Part shown: in pieces, positions 16,643-27,000 of the stretch | Numbering within the stretch: the first letter of the stretch is position 1 | Layout of the letters: every line of letters begins with the position of its first letter | Source: Loigolactobacillus backii | GTDB taxonomy: Bacteria > Bacillota > Bacilli > Lactobacillales > Lactobacillaceae | Direction: 5' to 3' | Length of the DNA stretch: 36,995 nucleotides | Assembly (NCBI RefSeq): GCF_003946275.1 | Contig: NZ_RHNQ01000023.1 | Coordinates: 1 to 36,995, forward strand | The notes under the pieces: model-generated | The model's database searches: none | The model's input: only the letters and a program-made list of their open reading frames with translations | What the model was told of the DNA's origin: nothing | Made by a program: the position numbers and the translations under genes

Positions 16643-19273
16643 TTAATGGTGTCTAATTTTTAAAGACAATAACACTAATAGGTCAATTAGAGCACTTAGA
16701 CTAGAGATGATCAGGCCTAAAGTTAGGTAAGGTGGCCAATAAGCTAAACTGACGGTATGGCTACCTTTACTTAATGGAATGGCGATTAAACTACCGAGCA
16801 CTTGTTTGAATTTTTTAGGGTGACCATCAACGCGTAAGTGCCAACCTTTGGCCGCAGGGATGGTGGTCATCATCACTTGTTTACGGTGGGGAATGGTAAT
16901 TTTACCCGTTAAATGCGTATTGCTATTACGTGTTAACCGCCACGGGTGAGCCTGTAAGGTTTGTGTTGCTTGATTCAAAGCGGCCGTATTAAAGTGATAA
17001 AGTTGGAAATTCTGTAACCAAACTTCAGGTTGTTTTAGGGTAATTGTTAAGGTTACTGGTTGGTTTTGTTCAGCGGCAGCCAAATCGACAATTACTGTAT
17101 CACGAAAAGTATCATATTGTTGTAACGGGTGGTTATTAACCGTAAAACTAACGGCCTTACTATTGAGATTTGAACCAATTGTCAGGTAATAGGGATCACT
17201 AGTTGTTGGTGTAAAACGGTAGGTAATTGTGCCGTTCTTTTTTTTGTCGATTTTTTTATAGGTTTCCGTTAAGGGTGCTTTATCTTGGCGTACGTTGTGA
17301 TAAGTTACCGTCGCAAATTGCTGAGCCATAAACAACGACGTGTACTGTGTCGATCCCATTAAATGATTAAGAATCGTTGACTGATAAAGTGTTGGGTAGT
17401 GATTATTTTTAATAGGTTCTAAAATTTTATTGGAAGCCGCAAAACCAAAGGGTAAGGCATAATTATTTTGGTAAGTCTTAGTTAACCTGTCTTGCCCAAT
17501 TTCACGATAAAAGGCCAAGTCAGGTTTATCGGTCAGTGGCGGTAGCACGGTTGCACTACTTTTACTTTCTGGTTTGGCGTCCAGGTAGTACTTCATTCCT
17601 AGAAAGGCATCCGTAAATAAAGTGCCATTAGAGTAAGTAATGAAACCATCACCGGCCGGCTGACCAAGCCGACCCATAAAATTAGGAATCTTTGCTTCAA
17701 AGGTTGAACTAAAATGTGAGGCGCTATTATAATTGGCTTCCATCGAATCGTTTTTGGTTCGCATAAATGTTTTCTCTAAACGATAGAAGTCGTTTGTTTT
17801 GTTCTGGGATTTTACCCGTTTAACCACTTTTACCAGTTCAGCAGTGTAATTGGCGTAATCACTTTGACTAACGTAACTAATTTGGTTAAGACTTAGATAA
17901 GCATTTGTTGACATTTCAATGATTGTGAAACTAACAAATATCAAGCCAAAGTACCGGTTAGTAAGGCGAACGCGTTGGCGTAAGGCCAAAAAGATAAGTG
18001 CCAAGAACCCAAATAAGACCGTTAAGAGTAACTGTGACGGCTTAAGAAAGTTAAATCGGTCCAAATGAAAATAAACGTAGCCATCAAAACCGATTAGTAA
18101 AAGTGCTAGTACCCCAATTTGCCAGGAGGTTAACTTGCGGTTAGCCTTTAAAGCAATCGCTGCAAGCCACACTAACCAAAAGCAAATCACAAAACTGAAA
18201 CGATAGGGATACCAAATTGGAAATTGCATGGCGTGCCAAACAAGATCAAGTGGTTGTAAGCAAAGCGAGAAAAAGAAGAAACAACTAACCACTAAAGCAC
18301 TAAGTCGTTCGCGCCAACTGATTTGGTGACTAAGAAAATAAAGTACAAACCCAAGTAGGACTAATGAGCCAACAAAAATATTTGGGTAGCCAGTGGGCAT
18401 TTGATCAAAATTAAAAGCGCCAACGACGAATTTCGAAAGCATTTTAAGGGGTGAATATTCAAACTGCCATTTAAAATGCGTTAATGTGTACTTGGCCTTA
18501 CTTTGAGTGAGTGCGTAGAACGTCGGTAGTAACAAGGCTGCGGCCAAGCCTGCTCCTAAAAGTGAACCAACAATGAGCTTTCGCCAAGCAGTTAATAACT
18601 TTTGCCAGCCGGACCAATGACGAAAACTCGCCCAAAACATGTAAGTGATTAAAAAAAGACAAATCATGTAACCCATATAGTAGTTAATTACGAGTGTGCA
18701 ACCAAGGAGAAAACTATAAAACAAGTAACTTTTTCCACTAAAAATCTTTTCAATCCCTAGGACAACTAATGGTAAAAAAACGGCCGCATCCAGCCACATC
18801 ACATTTAGTTGATTAGCGACTAGCCAGCCCATCAAAGCGTAACTGATCGCAAAAGTTGGAATTCCCCACTTGGTCTGAACTTTTGTCTTTTTGAGTAGGA
18901 TAGCAAAGGTCAGTCCACTACTACCGTACTTAAGCAAAGTCATTAACATCACGCCAAATGTTAACCATTTACCAGGTGTTAGTAGAAGCAATAAGTTAAA
19001 GGGACTCATTAAATAATAAGCCCAAACGCCGAGCATATCGCCACCAATTGCTTTGGAAAAGGAGTATAAAATCTGATCCGGGTGGTGCAAGATAGTATCG
19101 CGGAAGAAGGCGTAAAAGTCAATGTATTGCTGACCAAGGTCAACGGTCAATAGACTGCTATTACCAAAAGGAAACATGTGGCGGATTGCAAAATAACTCC
19201 CCATAATAATAATGGGAGCGAAGAAGCTTAAAAGAAGTGGTGCGTGTTTCTTAAAAAAACGTATGATTTGCAC
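16643..19273 (-). CDS. yfhO: YfhO-family polytopic membrane protein, GT-C glycosyltransferase-like
   Basis: 876-aa protein with an N-terminal block of about 12 transmembrane helices (about 10-450), a large extracellular region (about 470-840) and a final C-terminal helix (about 848-870). The family-typical VDLGQQYIDFYAFFRDTIL follows the first helix, with an acidic residue where GT-C transferases place their catalytic site. Further signatures include YYMGYMICLF and MQFPIWYPYRFSF. YfhO homologues glycosylate cell-wall polymers; Bacillus YfhO acts on lipoteichoic acid and Listeria relatives on wall teichoic acid. The acceptor here is unknown. GTG start at 19273 with GAGGTGA 8 nt upstream. Convergent with the Lia operon; possible functional kinship in envelope maintenance is inference only. 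Confidence 0.9.
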   Translation of the reverse strand: MQIIRFFKKHAPLLLSFFAPIIIMGSYFAIRHMFPFGNSSLLTVDLGQQYIDFYAFFRDTILHHPDQILYSFSKAIGGDMLGVWAYYLMSPFNLLLLLTPGKWLTFGVMLMTLLKYGSSGLTFAILLKKTKVQTKWGIPTFAISYALMGWLVANQLNVMWLDAAVFLPLVVLGIEKIFSGKSYLFYSFLLGCTLVINYYMGYMICLFLITYMFWASFRHWSGWQKLLTAWRKLIVGSLLGAGLAAALLLPTFYALTQSKAKYTLTHFKWQFEYSPLKMLSKFVVGAFNFDQMPTGYPNIFVGSLVLLGFVLYFLSHQISWRERLSALVVSCFFFFSLCLQPLDLVWHAMQFPIWYPYRFSFVICFWLVWLAAIALKANRKLTSWQIGVLALLLIGFDGYVYFHLDRFNFLKPSQLLLTVLFGFLALIFLALRQRVRLTNRYFGLIFVSFTIIEMSTNAYLSLNQISYVSQSDYANYTAELVKVVKRVKSQNKTNDFYRLEKTFMRTKNDSMEANYNSASHFSSTFEAKIPNFMGRLGQPAGDGFITYSNGTLFTDAFLGMKYYLDAKPESKSSATVLPPLTDKPDLAFYREIGQDRLTKTYQNNYALPFGFAASNKILEPIKNNHYPTLYQSTILNHLMGSTQYTSLFMAQQFATVTYHNVRQDKAPLTETYKKIDKKKNGTITYRFTPTTSDPYYLTIGSNLNSKAVSFTVNNHPLQQYDTFRDTVIVDLAAAEQNQPVTLTITLKQPEVWLQNFQLYHFNTAALNQATQTLQAHPWRLTRNSNTHLTGKITIPHRKQVMMTTIPAAKGWHLRVDGHPKKFKQVLGSLIAIPLSKGSHTVSLAYWPPYLTLGLIISSLSALIDLLVLLSLKIRHH

Positions 19274-19597
19274 CAGAAGTTCACCTCAATTTAAAAAGAA
19301 TACTATAATGAGCATAAGCGAAGCTAGATTAACCCGCAAGCTTTTTTAACGCTTTTTAAAGACTCCTAAGATTTAAAAACAAGTTGGCGAATTTTTACTG
19401 AATCTTAAATTTGCGTTCTTTCAAAAGCCAAAAGGTTATGCTAACATGATAGAAGTGTTGCGAGATAAAAGGTGTTATGCTAAAAAGATTACGTGGTGAA
19501 TTTAATTTGAAGATTAATTAAATGAGCAAGTGTAAAAGTGCGTAGTTATTTTTAGCACAATTTCTTTTACAGGATCGATTTTAAGGAGCAAGGTCAA
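19274..19597. other. Divergent intergenic region yfhO / PBP2b gene
   Basis: 324 nt without a gene, expected to hold both outward promoters. For yfhO, TATAGT on the - strand (19307-19302) is a possible -10 without a convincing -35. For the PBP2b gene, TTGCGT (19411-19416) and TATGCT (19436-19441) are 19 nt apart, a weak pair. Downstream the leader holds AAGGAG (19583-19588) for the GTG start. No riboswitch, repeat or small ORF with a ribosome site was recognised. Confidence 0.5.
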
Positions 19598-21760
19598 GTG
19601 AAATTTTTGCGAAGCAGATCAAAAAGGCCGGGACGAAATCAATCAAGTATTCCGTTCCGTTTGAATTTCTTGTTATTTATTGTTTTTATTCTTTTTGCAG
19701 CATTGATTGCGCAATTAGGCTACCTACAAATCCTTTATGGTTCAAAGTTTGAGTCAGAGGTTGATCACACTGATAAAACAGTAGTTACTGGAAATGTGCC
19801 TCGAGGAATGATTTATGATTCTCAGGGACGAGTGTTAGTTGGTAATCAGGCTCAAAATGCTATTAGCTACACTAAAGGCATGGATGTTTTAACTTCAGAT
19901 ATTTATAAAACTGCAAATCGCTTGAGTCAGTTCATTTCCGTCAGTACGAGTAATTTAACGCGGCGGGATAAGGCTGACTATTATTTGGCGAATTCTAAGA
20001 ACTTAAAGCGGGTTGCCGCTAGTTTGCCTAAATCTGAAACGCAGGGCAGTAACGGTGAAACACCAAACGAGAAAACACTCTATAAAAAAGAGGTTGCTGC
20101 TGTGAGCAAACGTGATCTGACGTTTACTAATAAGCAGCTTCAGGCCGCCCAGATCTATAAAACAATGAGTGGTGCCTATCAGTTATCAACAGTTTACGTT
20201 AAGAATAGTAATTTAACTGAAAAAGAAGTTGCTCAGGTCAGTGAACACCTTACTGAATTACCAGGAGTCAATATTAGCAATGATTGGGAACGTTCTTATC
20301 CAGATGGTGATTCAATGCGCAGTATTTTAGGTAGTGTCTCTACTGAAAAGCAAGGTCTCCCAAGTGATAAGGTTAATGAATACCTGGCTCAGGGCTACTC
20401 GCGGAATGATCGTGTTGGGACCAGTTATCTAGAACAAGAATATGAGCCAGTTTTAAAGGGAACTAAGTCCCAAACTCAGGTTGAAGTTAACGCAAACAAC
20501 AAAATTTTAAATACTAAAAAGATTTTCTCCGGTGAAAAGGGTGGTAACTTAGAATTAACGGTTAATTCTGCCTATCAAAAGCAAGTTGACGCTACATTAA
20601 AGAGTGTCTTTAATACGGCTAAGTCGGCCGGAGCAACTCAATATTCGGATGGTGCTTATGCCGTTGCAATGAATCCAAAGACTGGTGCTATTTTGGCCAT
20701 GTCCGGAATTCATAATAATCCTAAAACGGGTAAAACCACTGATGATGCACTGGGTACGATTAACCGTAACTTTGTTATGGGATCTGCGGTTAAGGGTGCT
20801 ACTGTCATGGGTGGTTTAATGAATGGTGCAATTTCACCAAGTAATAATACATTGCCTGATTCACCAATTTATTTCTCTGGTGGTTTGGTTAAAAAGGCCG
20901 TTTATCCTGCTGGCACTTATAGTTCATTGACGGCGCAGCAGGCCCTTGAGGTTTCTTCAAACATTTATATGATGCGGCTTGCGATGAAGGAAGGTAACGC
21001 AAAGTACGAGGCCAACTCATACTTCCACATGCCTAAATCAATCTTTAAGACTGAACGTGGCTATTTCAACCAATTTGGTCTTGGTATTAAAACCGGAGTT
21101 GATTTACCTGGTGAAACCAGTGGTTACGAAGGGCCAACAACCGATGTCGTTAAGTCCCTGGATTTGGCTTACGGTAACTATGATGCGTACACGCCAATTC
21201 AGTTAGCACAATATATTTCGACAATTGCTAATAACGGTTCGCGGATGCAACCTTATTTAGTCCAGTCAATTCGTGGAACAAATAAGAATGGTTCATTAGG
21301 TCAAACTGAGTCAATCACGACACCAAAGGTGCTTAATCGAATTAACGCGCCTCAATCTTATTTCAATGTGGTTAAAGAAGGTATGTATAATGTAACGCAT
21401 GGTTCAATGGCTTGGGGTACTGCCCACCAGTTGAAAGGTGTGACACCTTCAATTTCCGCTAAAACAGGGACGGCCCAAACATTCTACTATGATTCATCTA
21501 AACCGAATGATGCCAATCCACCAGAAACTTTAACCTTAAGTTTTGTTGGTTACGCACCATCAAATAATCCACAGATTGCAATCGCAGTGGTTTTCCCAGA
21601 TATGGCTAATAGTGCGGATGAATCGAATTATAATATCGACGTTGCGCAGAAAATGTTTACCGACTACTTTAAATTAAATGGTCAAAAAACAAGTTCTGGT
21701 AGTTCAAGTACAACTACGAGTACGTCTTCTACGACGGCAACGACAACGACAACACAGTAG
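19598..21760 (+). CDS. pbp2B: Class B penicillin-binding protein 2b-type transpeptidase
   Basis: 720-aa membrane-anchored D,D-transpeptidase that crosslinks peptidoglycan, most likely in the elongation machinery. A basic cytosolic N-terminus is followed by one transmembrane helix (about 23-46), the dimerisation/pedestal region (about 60-300, VPRGMIYDSQGRVLVGN) and the transpeptidase domain (about 340-690). Its catalytic motifs are S396-A-V-K399, S453-S-N455 and K622-T-G624, all present. The last 23 residues (about 698-720) are almost only Ser and Thr, probably a surface tail. GTG start with AAGGAG 9 nt upstream. Assignment as PBP2b rather than PBP2x rests on overall sequence and absence of PASTA repeats. 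A hairpin terminator follows. Confidence 0.93.
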   Translation: MKFLRSRSKRPGRNQSSIPFRLNFLLFIVFILFAALIAQLGYLQILYGSKFESEVDHTDKTVVTGNVPRGMIYDSQGRVLVGNQAQNAISYTKGMDVLTSDIYKTANRLSQFISVSTSNLTRRDKADYYLANSKNLKRVAASLPKSETQGSNGETPNEKTLYKKEVAAVSKRDLTFTNKQLQAAQIYKTMSGAYQLSTVYVKNSNLTEKEVAQVSEHLTELPGVNISNDWERSYPDGDSMRSILGSVSTEKQGLPSDKVNEYLAQGYSRNDRVGTSYLEQEYEPVLKGTKSQTQVEVNANNKILNTKKIFSGEKGGNLELTVNSAYQKQVDATLKSVFNTAKSAGATQYSDGAYAVAMNPKTGAILAMSGIHNNPKTGKTTDDALGTINRNFVMGSAVKGATVMGGLMNGAISPSNNTLPDSPIYFSGGLVKKAVYPAGTYSSLTAQQALEVSSNIYMMRLAMKEGNAKYEANSYFHMPKSIFKTERGYFNQFGLGIKTGVDLPGETSGYEGPTTDVVKSLDLAYGNYDAYTPIQLAQYISTIANNGSRMQPYLVQSIRGTNKNGSLGQTESITTPKVLNRINAPQSYFNVVKEGMYNVTHGSMAWGTAHQLKGVTPSISAKTGTAQTFYYDSSKPNDANPPETLTLSFVGYAPSNNPQIAIAVVFPDMANSADESNYNIDVAQKMFTDYFKLNGQKTSSGSSSTTTSTSSTTATTTTTQ

Positions 21761-21765
21761 GTTTT

Positions 21766-21801
21766 AAAACCGAATTATCTTTTAAAGGTAGTTCGGTTTT
21801 T
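21766..21801 (+). terminator. Terminator of the PBP2b gene
   Basis: AAAACCGAATTATC (21766-21779) pairs with GGTAGTTCGGTTTT (21787-21800), two G-U pairs, running into TTTTT. A classic intrinsic terminator 5 nt behind the stop codon. Confidence 0.88.
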
Positions 21802-21830
21802 ATTTTAGGCGAAATAAGGAGAATTTAAGA

Positions 21831-22817
21831 ATGCAAATTAATCATGCTGTATTACACATTACCGACCAAGAGACGGGCACCATTTATTATTCCCAACGCG
21901 AGTTAGATTTAAATGATCCTGGAGTAGCCAAATATATTGAACAAGTCACAAAACGATTTTTGAAGCGGGATGTTCAAACTGGTTTATTTCCAGATGATAA
22001 TCCAGTGGCCGCCTTATTATTAAATGACGCTGATTTTTTGACTAAAAGTCAGCAACTAACCCAAGAATTATATGATTTTATTGCACCCCAGGCAGAAATA
22101 CCCCGTGCTGATTTCTTAGTCGTGGATGTAACTGAAGCTGAACAGGATTATTGTGGTTTATTTAAGTTAAATCACGGTCAAAATTTCGTACATTTTTTAA
22201 ATTATGATGAACAAGAAGTGGCCAATCAAATTATTTTAAACCAGTCCGTACTACCTAGTAGCAGTCATAAAATTGATGACGGATTCTTGATGACGAAGGC
22301 GCAGCGCCGCTATTATGTCGCTTCTAAGGTGTTTGCCATTGATGGTGAAAAGCAGGCCTATTTTTCAAAAATTTATTTAGGCCTAACAACTCAGCCAACA
22401 TTAACTGAAAGTGTTAAAACAGTTGGTGAGACGGCTAAGACAGTTGCCGCCGAATTTACACAGGACGACTTTGAAACAAGTTCCCAAACTAAACAAGCCA
22501 TTTTTGATAGTCTAAGTGATACTAGTACGTTAGATGTGGACTACGTTGCGGATCAGGTATTTAAGGACAATGAGCCGGCCAAAAAGGCTTTTACGGAAAA
22601 GGTTGCACAGAAGGCAGTTCCGGCAAAAAAAGAGGACTTGACGCGTAATTTTGACCGTAAATTAAGCAAGCAGCGTTTGAAGTTAGATAATGGCATTGAA
22701 CTAATTATTCCAATGGCAATCTACCAGGATAAAGAACAAATCGAATTTGTGAATAATCCAGACGGAACCATTTCGGTAATGTTGAAAAATATTGGTGATA
22801 TTCAAAACAAATTTTAG
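21831..22817 (+). CDS. Nucleoid-associated protein, NA37/YejK (NdpA) family
   Basis: 328-aa cytosolic protein. The family-like N-terminus (MQINHAVLHITDQETGTIYYSQRELDL in two parts), the central ADFLVVDVTEAEQDYCGLFKLNH and the C-terminal RLKLDNGIELIIPMAIYQDKEQIEFVNNPDGTISVMLKN fit the 37-kDa nucleoid-associated proteins. E. coli YejK binds DNA and topoisomerases; Gram-positive members are little studied. ATG after AAGGAG. It sits immediately upstream of sbcD-sbcC, with a 97-nt gap and no terminator seen, so co-transcription with the nuclease genes is possible and would fit a role in chromosome maintenance. Function remains inferred from family only. Confidence 0.85.
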   Translation: MQINHAVLHITDQETGTIYYSQRELDLNDPGVAKYIEQVTKRFLKRDVQTGLFPDDNPVAALLLNDADFLTKSQQLTQELYDFIAPQAEIPRADFLVVDVTEAEQDYCGLFKLNHGQNFVHFLNYDEQEVANQIILNQSVLPSSSHKIDDGFLMTKAQRRYYVASKVFAIDGEKQAYFSKIYLGLTTQPTLTESVKTVGETAKTVAAEFTQDDFETSSQTKQAIFDSLSDTSTLDVDYVADQVFKDNEPAKKAFTEKVAQKAVPAKKEDLTRNFDRKLSKQRLKLDNGIELIIPMAIYQDKEQIEFVNNPDGTISVMLKNIGDIQNKF

Positions 22818-22914
22818 CTAATTTTTAGTGGATTAGTACTTTTAGACACGTTTTAACAAAGGTAGCTAAAAACGGTGAATATTCAACGGATGTTTGAGTT
22901 AGGGGGAAGAGTAA

Positions 22915-24039
22915 ATGCGTTTTTTACATACGGCCGACTGGCATATTGGGAAAAAATTGGCCGGTTATGATTTATTGGCGGAGCAGCAATTTGCTTACGA
23001 GCAAATTGTGCAGTTAGCAAAAGAAGAACACGTTGATGCAATTGTGATTGCTGGTGACCTTTATGATCGTGCTCAACCAAGTGAATTAGCGGTTAAAACT
23101 TTAAATGAGATGTTACAGCGACTTAATTTAACCGAGAAATTGCCAGTTTTAGCAATCAGCGGTAATCACGATAGTGCTACTCGGTTGGCAACGGGAAGCC
23201 CTTGGTACACAGCAACTCAATTTTATTTGCGAACAACGTTGGCGGCGGCATTTAAGCCAATCGAAATTGGCAATACGCAGTTCTTTTTATTGCCATATTT
23301 TGAACCTTTTGCGGCTCGTCAATACTTTGAAGAAGATGATATTCATCAGATTTCAACCGCAATGAAGTTTGTGGTCGCGAAAATGAGGTCTGAATTTCTA
23401 CCTAATAAGAAACACGTTTTAGTTGCTCATTTCTTTGCTGCTGGCAGCTCGACAACTGATTCAGAGACTAAGATTACTGTCGGTGGGTTAGATGCAGTAC
23501 CATTAACTTTATTAACGGATTTTGATTATGTCGCTTTGGGTCATTTACATAGTAAAGACGCATTACATGCAGAAAAAATTCGTTATAGTGGCTCACCGGT
23601 TAAATTTTCTATTTCTGAGGCTGACCAAGAAAAGGGGGTTTGGATCGTGGATACCGAATCTAATCAGGTTGACTTTCACCCCTTAAAACCATTGCATGAC
23701 GTTCGGACCTTAAAGGCAAGCTTTGCGGAACTTAGTGATTCTACCTTTTATAAGACACAACAACGTGATGATTTTCTAGCAATTCAATTGACTGATCAAA
23801 AAATTATTCCTAATGTCATGCAGGAGTTAAGAAAAATTTATCCGCGTATTGTCAGTCTAACCCGGACTACTGGGCCTGTGGTAAAGCCACAGATGAGACG
23901 TCAAATCCGTAAATTAGATCCTTTAACTTTATTGGCCAATTATTTTACTGATGTGACTGGTGAACAATTGACCGAGCAGCAGCAACAGTGGGCAACAAAA
24001 ATGCTGAAGGCAAGTCAAGAACAGAAGGAAGACAACTAA
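22915..24039 (+). CDS. sbcD: Exonuclease subunit SbcD (Mre11-type)
   Basis: 374-aa metallophosphoesterase subunit of the SbcCD complex, which processes DNA hairpins and blocked ends. Phosphodiesterase motifs are in order: D8-W-H10 in HTADWHIGKK, GDLYDRAQPS (about 46-55), GNHDSATRL (about 82-90), VAHFFAAGS and GHLHSKDA; all metal ligands are visible. The C-terminal capping region is followed by the adaptor that contacts SbcC. ATG after AGGGGGAAG. The stop shares one base with the sbcC start (TAATG), a strong sign of coupling and of a fixed subunit ratio. Length is normal for Firmicutes. Confidence 0.97.
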   Translation: MRFLHTADWHIGKKLAGYDLLAEQQFAYEQIVQLAKEEHVDAIVIAGDLYDRAQPSELAVKTLNEMLQRLNLTEKLPVLAISGNHDSATRLATGSPWYTATQFYLRTTLAAAFKPIEIGNTQFFLLPYFEPFAARQYFEEDDIHQISTAMKFVVAKMRSEFLPNKKHVLVAHFFAAGSSTTDSETKITVGGLDAVPLTLLTDFDYVALGHLHSKDALHAEKIRYSGSPVKFSISEADQEKGVWIVDTESNQVDFHPLKPLHDVRTLKASFAELSDSTFYKTQQRDDFLAIQLTDQKIIPNVMQELRKIYPRIVSLTRTTGPVVKPQMRRQIRKLDPLTLLANYFTDVTGEQLTEQQQQWATKMLKASQEQKEDN

Positions 24040-27000
24040 TGCGACCACTCTCGTTATTATTGGAGAACTTTGGACCCTACGAACATGAAACAATCGATTT
24101 TACAAGATTTACTGAAACGCCGGTTTTTTTGATTAGCGGTAAAACTGGTAGCGGTAAAACGACTATTTTTGATGCAATGTGTTATGCACTTTTTAATCAA
24201 ACTTCAGGGGCTGATCGTGATGGTGCAGCAATGCGGTCTAATTTTGCTGCAACTGATGCCCAGACTAAGGTCACTTTTTGGTTTACGCACGGGCAGCGAC
24301 GTTACCGGATTTGCCGGCAACCAGAACAAACTGTTCCCAAAAAACGTGGCGGTGGGTTTCGACAACAGCCAGCTAAAGTTAGCTTAAGCGTTTTTGAACA
24401 GGATGAAGAGTTAGCAGAATTAACCAAGGCAAAAAAGGTTCAGGAGTATATTCAGGACTTACTACAATTAGACGCCAATCAGTTTTCACAGATCGTTTTG
24501 TTACCCCAAGGTGAATTTCGCCAATTTTTGACGGCCACTAGTGACGACAAAGAAAAAGTTTTGCGCCGTTTATTTAATACACAATTTTATGCTGATTGGG
24601 CACAGATGATGAAAACCAAACTACACAGTGAGCAAAAGGATCTACTTCAAACCCAAGAACAAATCGAAACGTTGCAGCAACAATTAATTTGGCAATCCGA
24701 TTTTGAACACCCGCAGGCTGATACGCCAATTGATGACGTTTTACAAATTGCCGAACAACAACAAACGCAGTTAAAGGCGCAGATTGAGCAACAAAAACAG
24801 CAATTAGAACAGGCAAAACAGGCCGTTCAATTAGTCCAAAATCAGACTACATTGGCTAGCCAACTGAGTGATTGGCAGCAGCAGACGGTTATTTTAAAAC
24901 AGGATCTAGTGGCCTTAACGGAAAAGAAGCCGGCAATGAAACAGTTGACCAGTGAAATAGCCAGTCTTGAATGGGCCAAGACGCAACAGCCTAAAGTACA
25001 GCAGCTTGAGCAAAGTCAGGAAGAGTTGGCCAGACTGCAAAAGCAGGCCCAGGTAAGGCTAACTGAGCTTGAAGAACAACAGCAGACCGTTAAAACGACT
25101 AATGCGACGTTTTTGGCCTTAACGCTTAAGCAACCAGAGCAACAAAAAAGGCAGCATGAGTTGGATAAAATGCAACAATTACAACCAATTTATCAAAAAG
25201 TAACCTTTGGGGCGAAACAAATAGCACAACTCAAGGAAAAACAGACAAAGTTACAAACAACGTTAGGTGAAAAACAGCAACAATTAAATGATAATGAAGG
25301 ACAACAGCAAGCTTTAAGTAGCCAGTTAGCTAATCGGCCCGTGGTTACCGCCAAGTTAGATATAATTGCCGGTCAGCAAACAATGCTTTTAAGTTGGCGC
25401 GATGAGTTAGAGGATTTAAAAGGCGAAACTCAGAAATTGACTAAAACTGAGCAAGTTTTACTGACAACTGGTAAACAAGCAAGCTATTCAGAAAAACAGG
25501 TTTCTGAGGCCGATCAGGAATACCGCCAGTTAAATAGCCAATGGGCCCAGGCGCAAATTGCTCGATTGAGTCAATCATTGTTGCCCGGAACGCCTTGCCC
25601 AGTTTGTGGTGCAGTTGATCACCCCAAACCGGCGCCAGCGCTTCCGAGTACACTGATTAGTGAGGCCGAGGTTCAGCAAGCGGAAACCAAATTGACCCAA
25701 GAACGTAAAAAGTTGGCCCAACGGCAAACTGAATTTAGTGAGCGAACTGTTGCTTTAAAACAGGCCAAGCAAAGATTAGAAAAAAAGCGCCAATCATTAC
25801 TAAGTGCCAGCCAAGAGACGTTGTTAGGTGTGAATTTAGATACAAATTTAACTGATTTTGAGTCTTTACTAACCCAAAGAATCTCTGATTTAAAAAAGCA
25901 AAAAAAAGCGTTAGAACAAGAGCTGCAACACCTTTCCAAACAACAAATTTTGGCAGAACAATTCAATCAAAAAATACAGGGACTGCAAACTGAATTAACG
26001 TCATTGCAGCAACAACAGCAGGCCAGTGCCCAGCAATTGGTTAAAGCAATAACAAAGCAACAATCTTTGCAGGAACAAGTTCCGGCGCAATTTTCAGATG
26101 AAGCAGAGTTACAGCAGCATTTAGAATCGTTACAAGAACAAATTACGGCCTTTGCGGCTGACTTTAATGGCGCAACAACGACCAAAGATACTGCAAATCA
26201 AAAATTAGCAGCGTTAAAAGCAACTATGATGGCAAATAAGCAACAATTACAGCAGTTAAAGGCCAAAGTTAAACAACTGCAACAGCAGGTGACACTGGCC
26301 TTAAAATCGCGCTGGACCGATCGGCCAGAACAACAGTTTAAGGAATTATTAGCAAAATTAGCGACCTTGGATGAAAAGCGCCAGACATTACAGACTTTTC
26401 ATGACCAGCGGCTACAAAAGCAAACCCAATTAGATCATCTAAATGGATTAATCGCAAGCCGACCGCAGCCTGATTTAAAAAAATTACAGCAGCAATTAGC
26501 TAAGCAAGAAGAACAAGTTACAACGATTAGTGCTCATTTTTATCAAGCAGAAGCTAATCAGCAAACCAACGAAAAGTTACTGAAAAAGATTAACCAGTGT
26601 TTAGCGGCTAAAAAATCGCGTTTGCAGTTGTTAGCCCAGTTGAACCAGCTCTCTAACGTTGCTAACGGTGATGGTGCAAATAAAGTGAGTTTAGAACGTT
26701 ATGTTTTACAAACTTATTTAACTGAAGTTTTACTTGTAGCTAATCAGCGTTTAGCGCCATTAACGAACGGGCGTTATCAGTTACAGTTACACGAAACTAC
26801 AGGGACTCATCGTAATCATTCCGGTTTGGAAATTGATGTTTACGATGATAATGTTGGTGCGTTAAGAAGCGTGCATACGCTTTCTGGCGGGGAAAGCTTT
26901 ATTGCGGCCTTGGCCCTTGCTTTGGCCTTAGGTGAAGTGATTCAAAATGAAACGGGTAGTGTTGAAATTGATGCTTTGTTTATCGATGAGGGTTTTGGTT

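Noticed and set aside
19321-19350. Small hairpin AAGCT...AGCTT followed by T in the yfhO/PBP2b gap
   Set aside because: Only 5 bp of stem; no gene ends there that would need a terminator on that strand.
22812-22871. Inverted repeat TTTTAGCTA / TAGCTAAAA between the nucleoid-protein gene and sbcD
   Set aside because: A 9-bp A/T-rich stem with a 42-nt loop and no T-run; not convincing as terminator or operator.
25441-26185. Three open frames on the - strand inside sbcC, rich in Cys, Ser and Leu
   Set aside because: They are the antisense of CAG/CAA-rich coiled-coil coding sequence (CTG/TTG and TGC on the other strand), with no ribosome sites.
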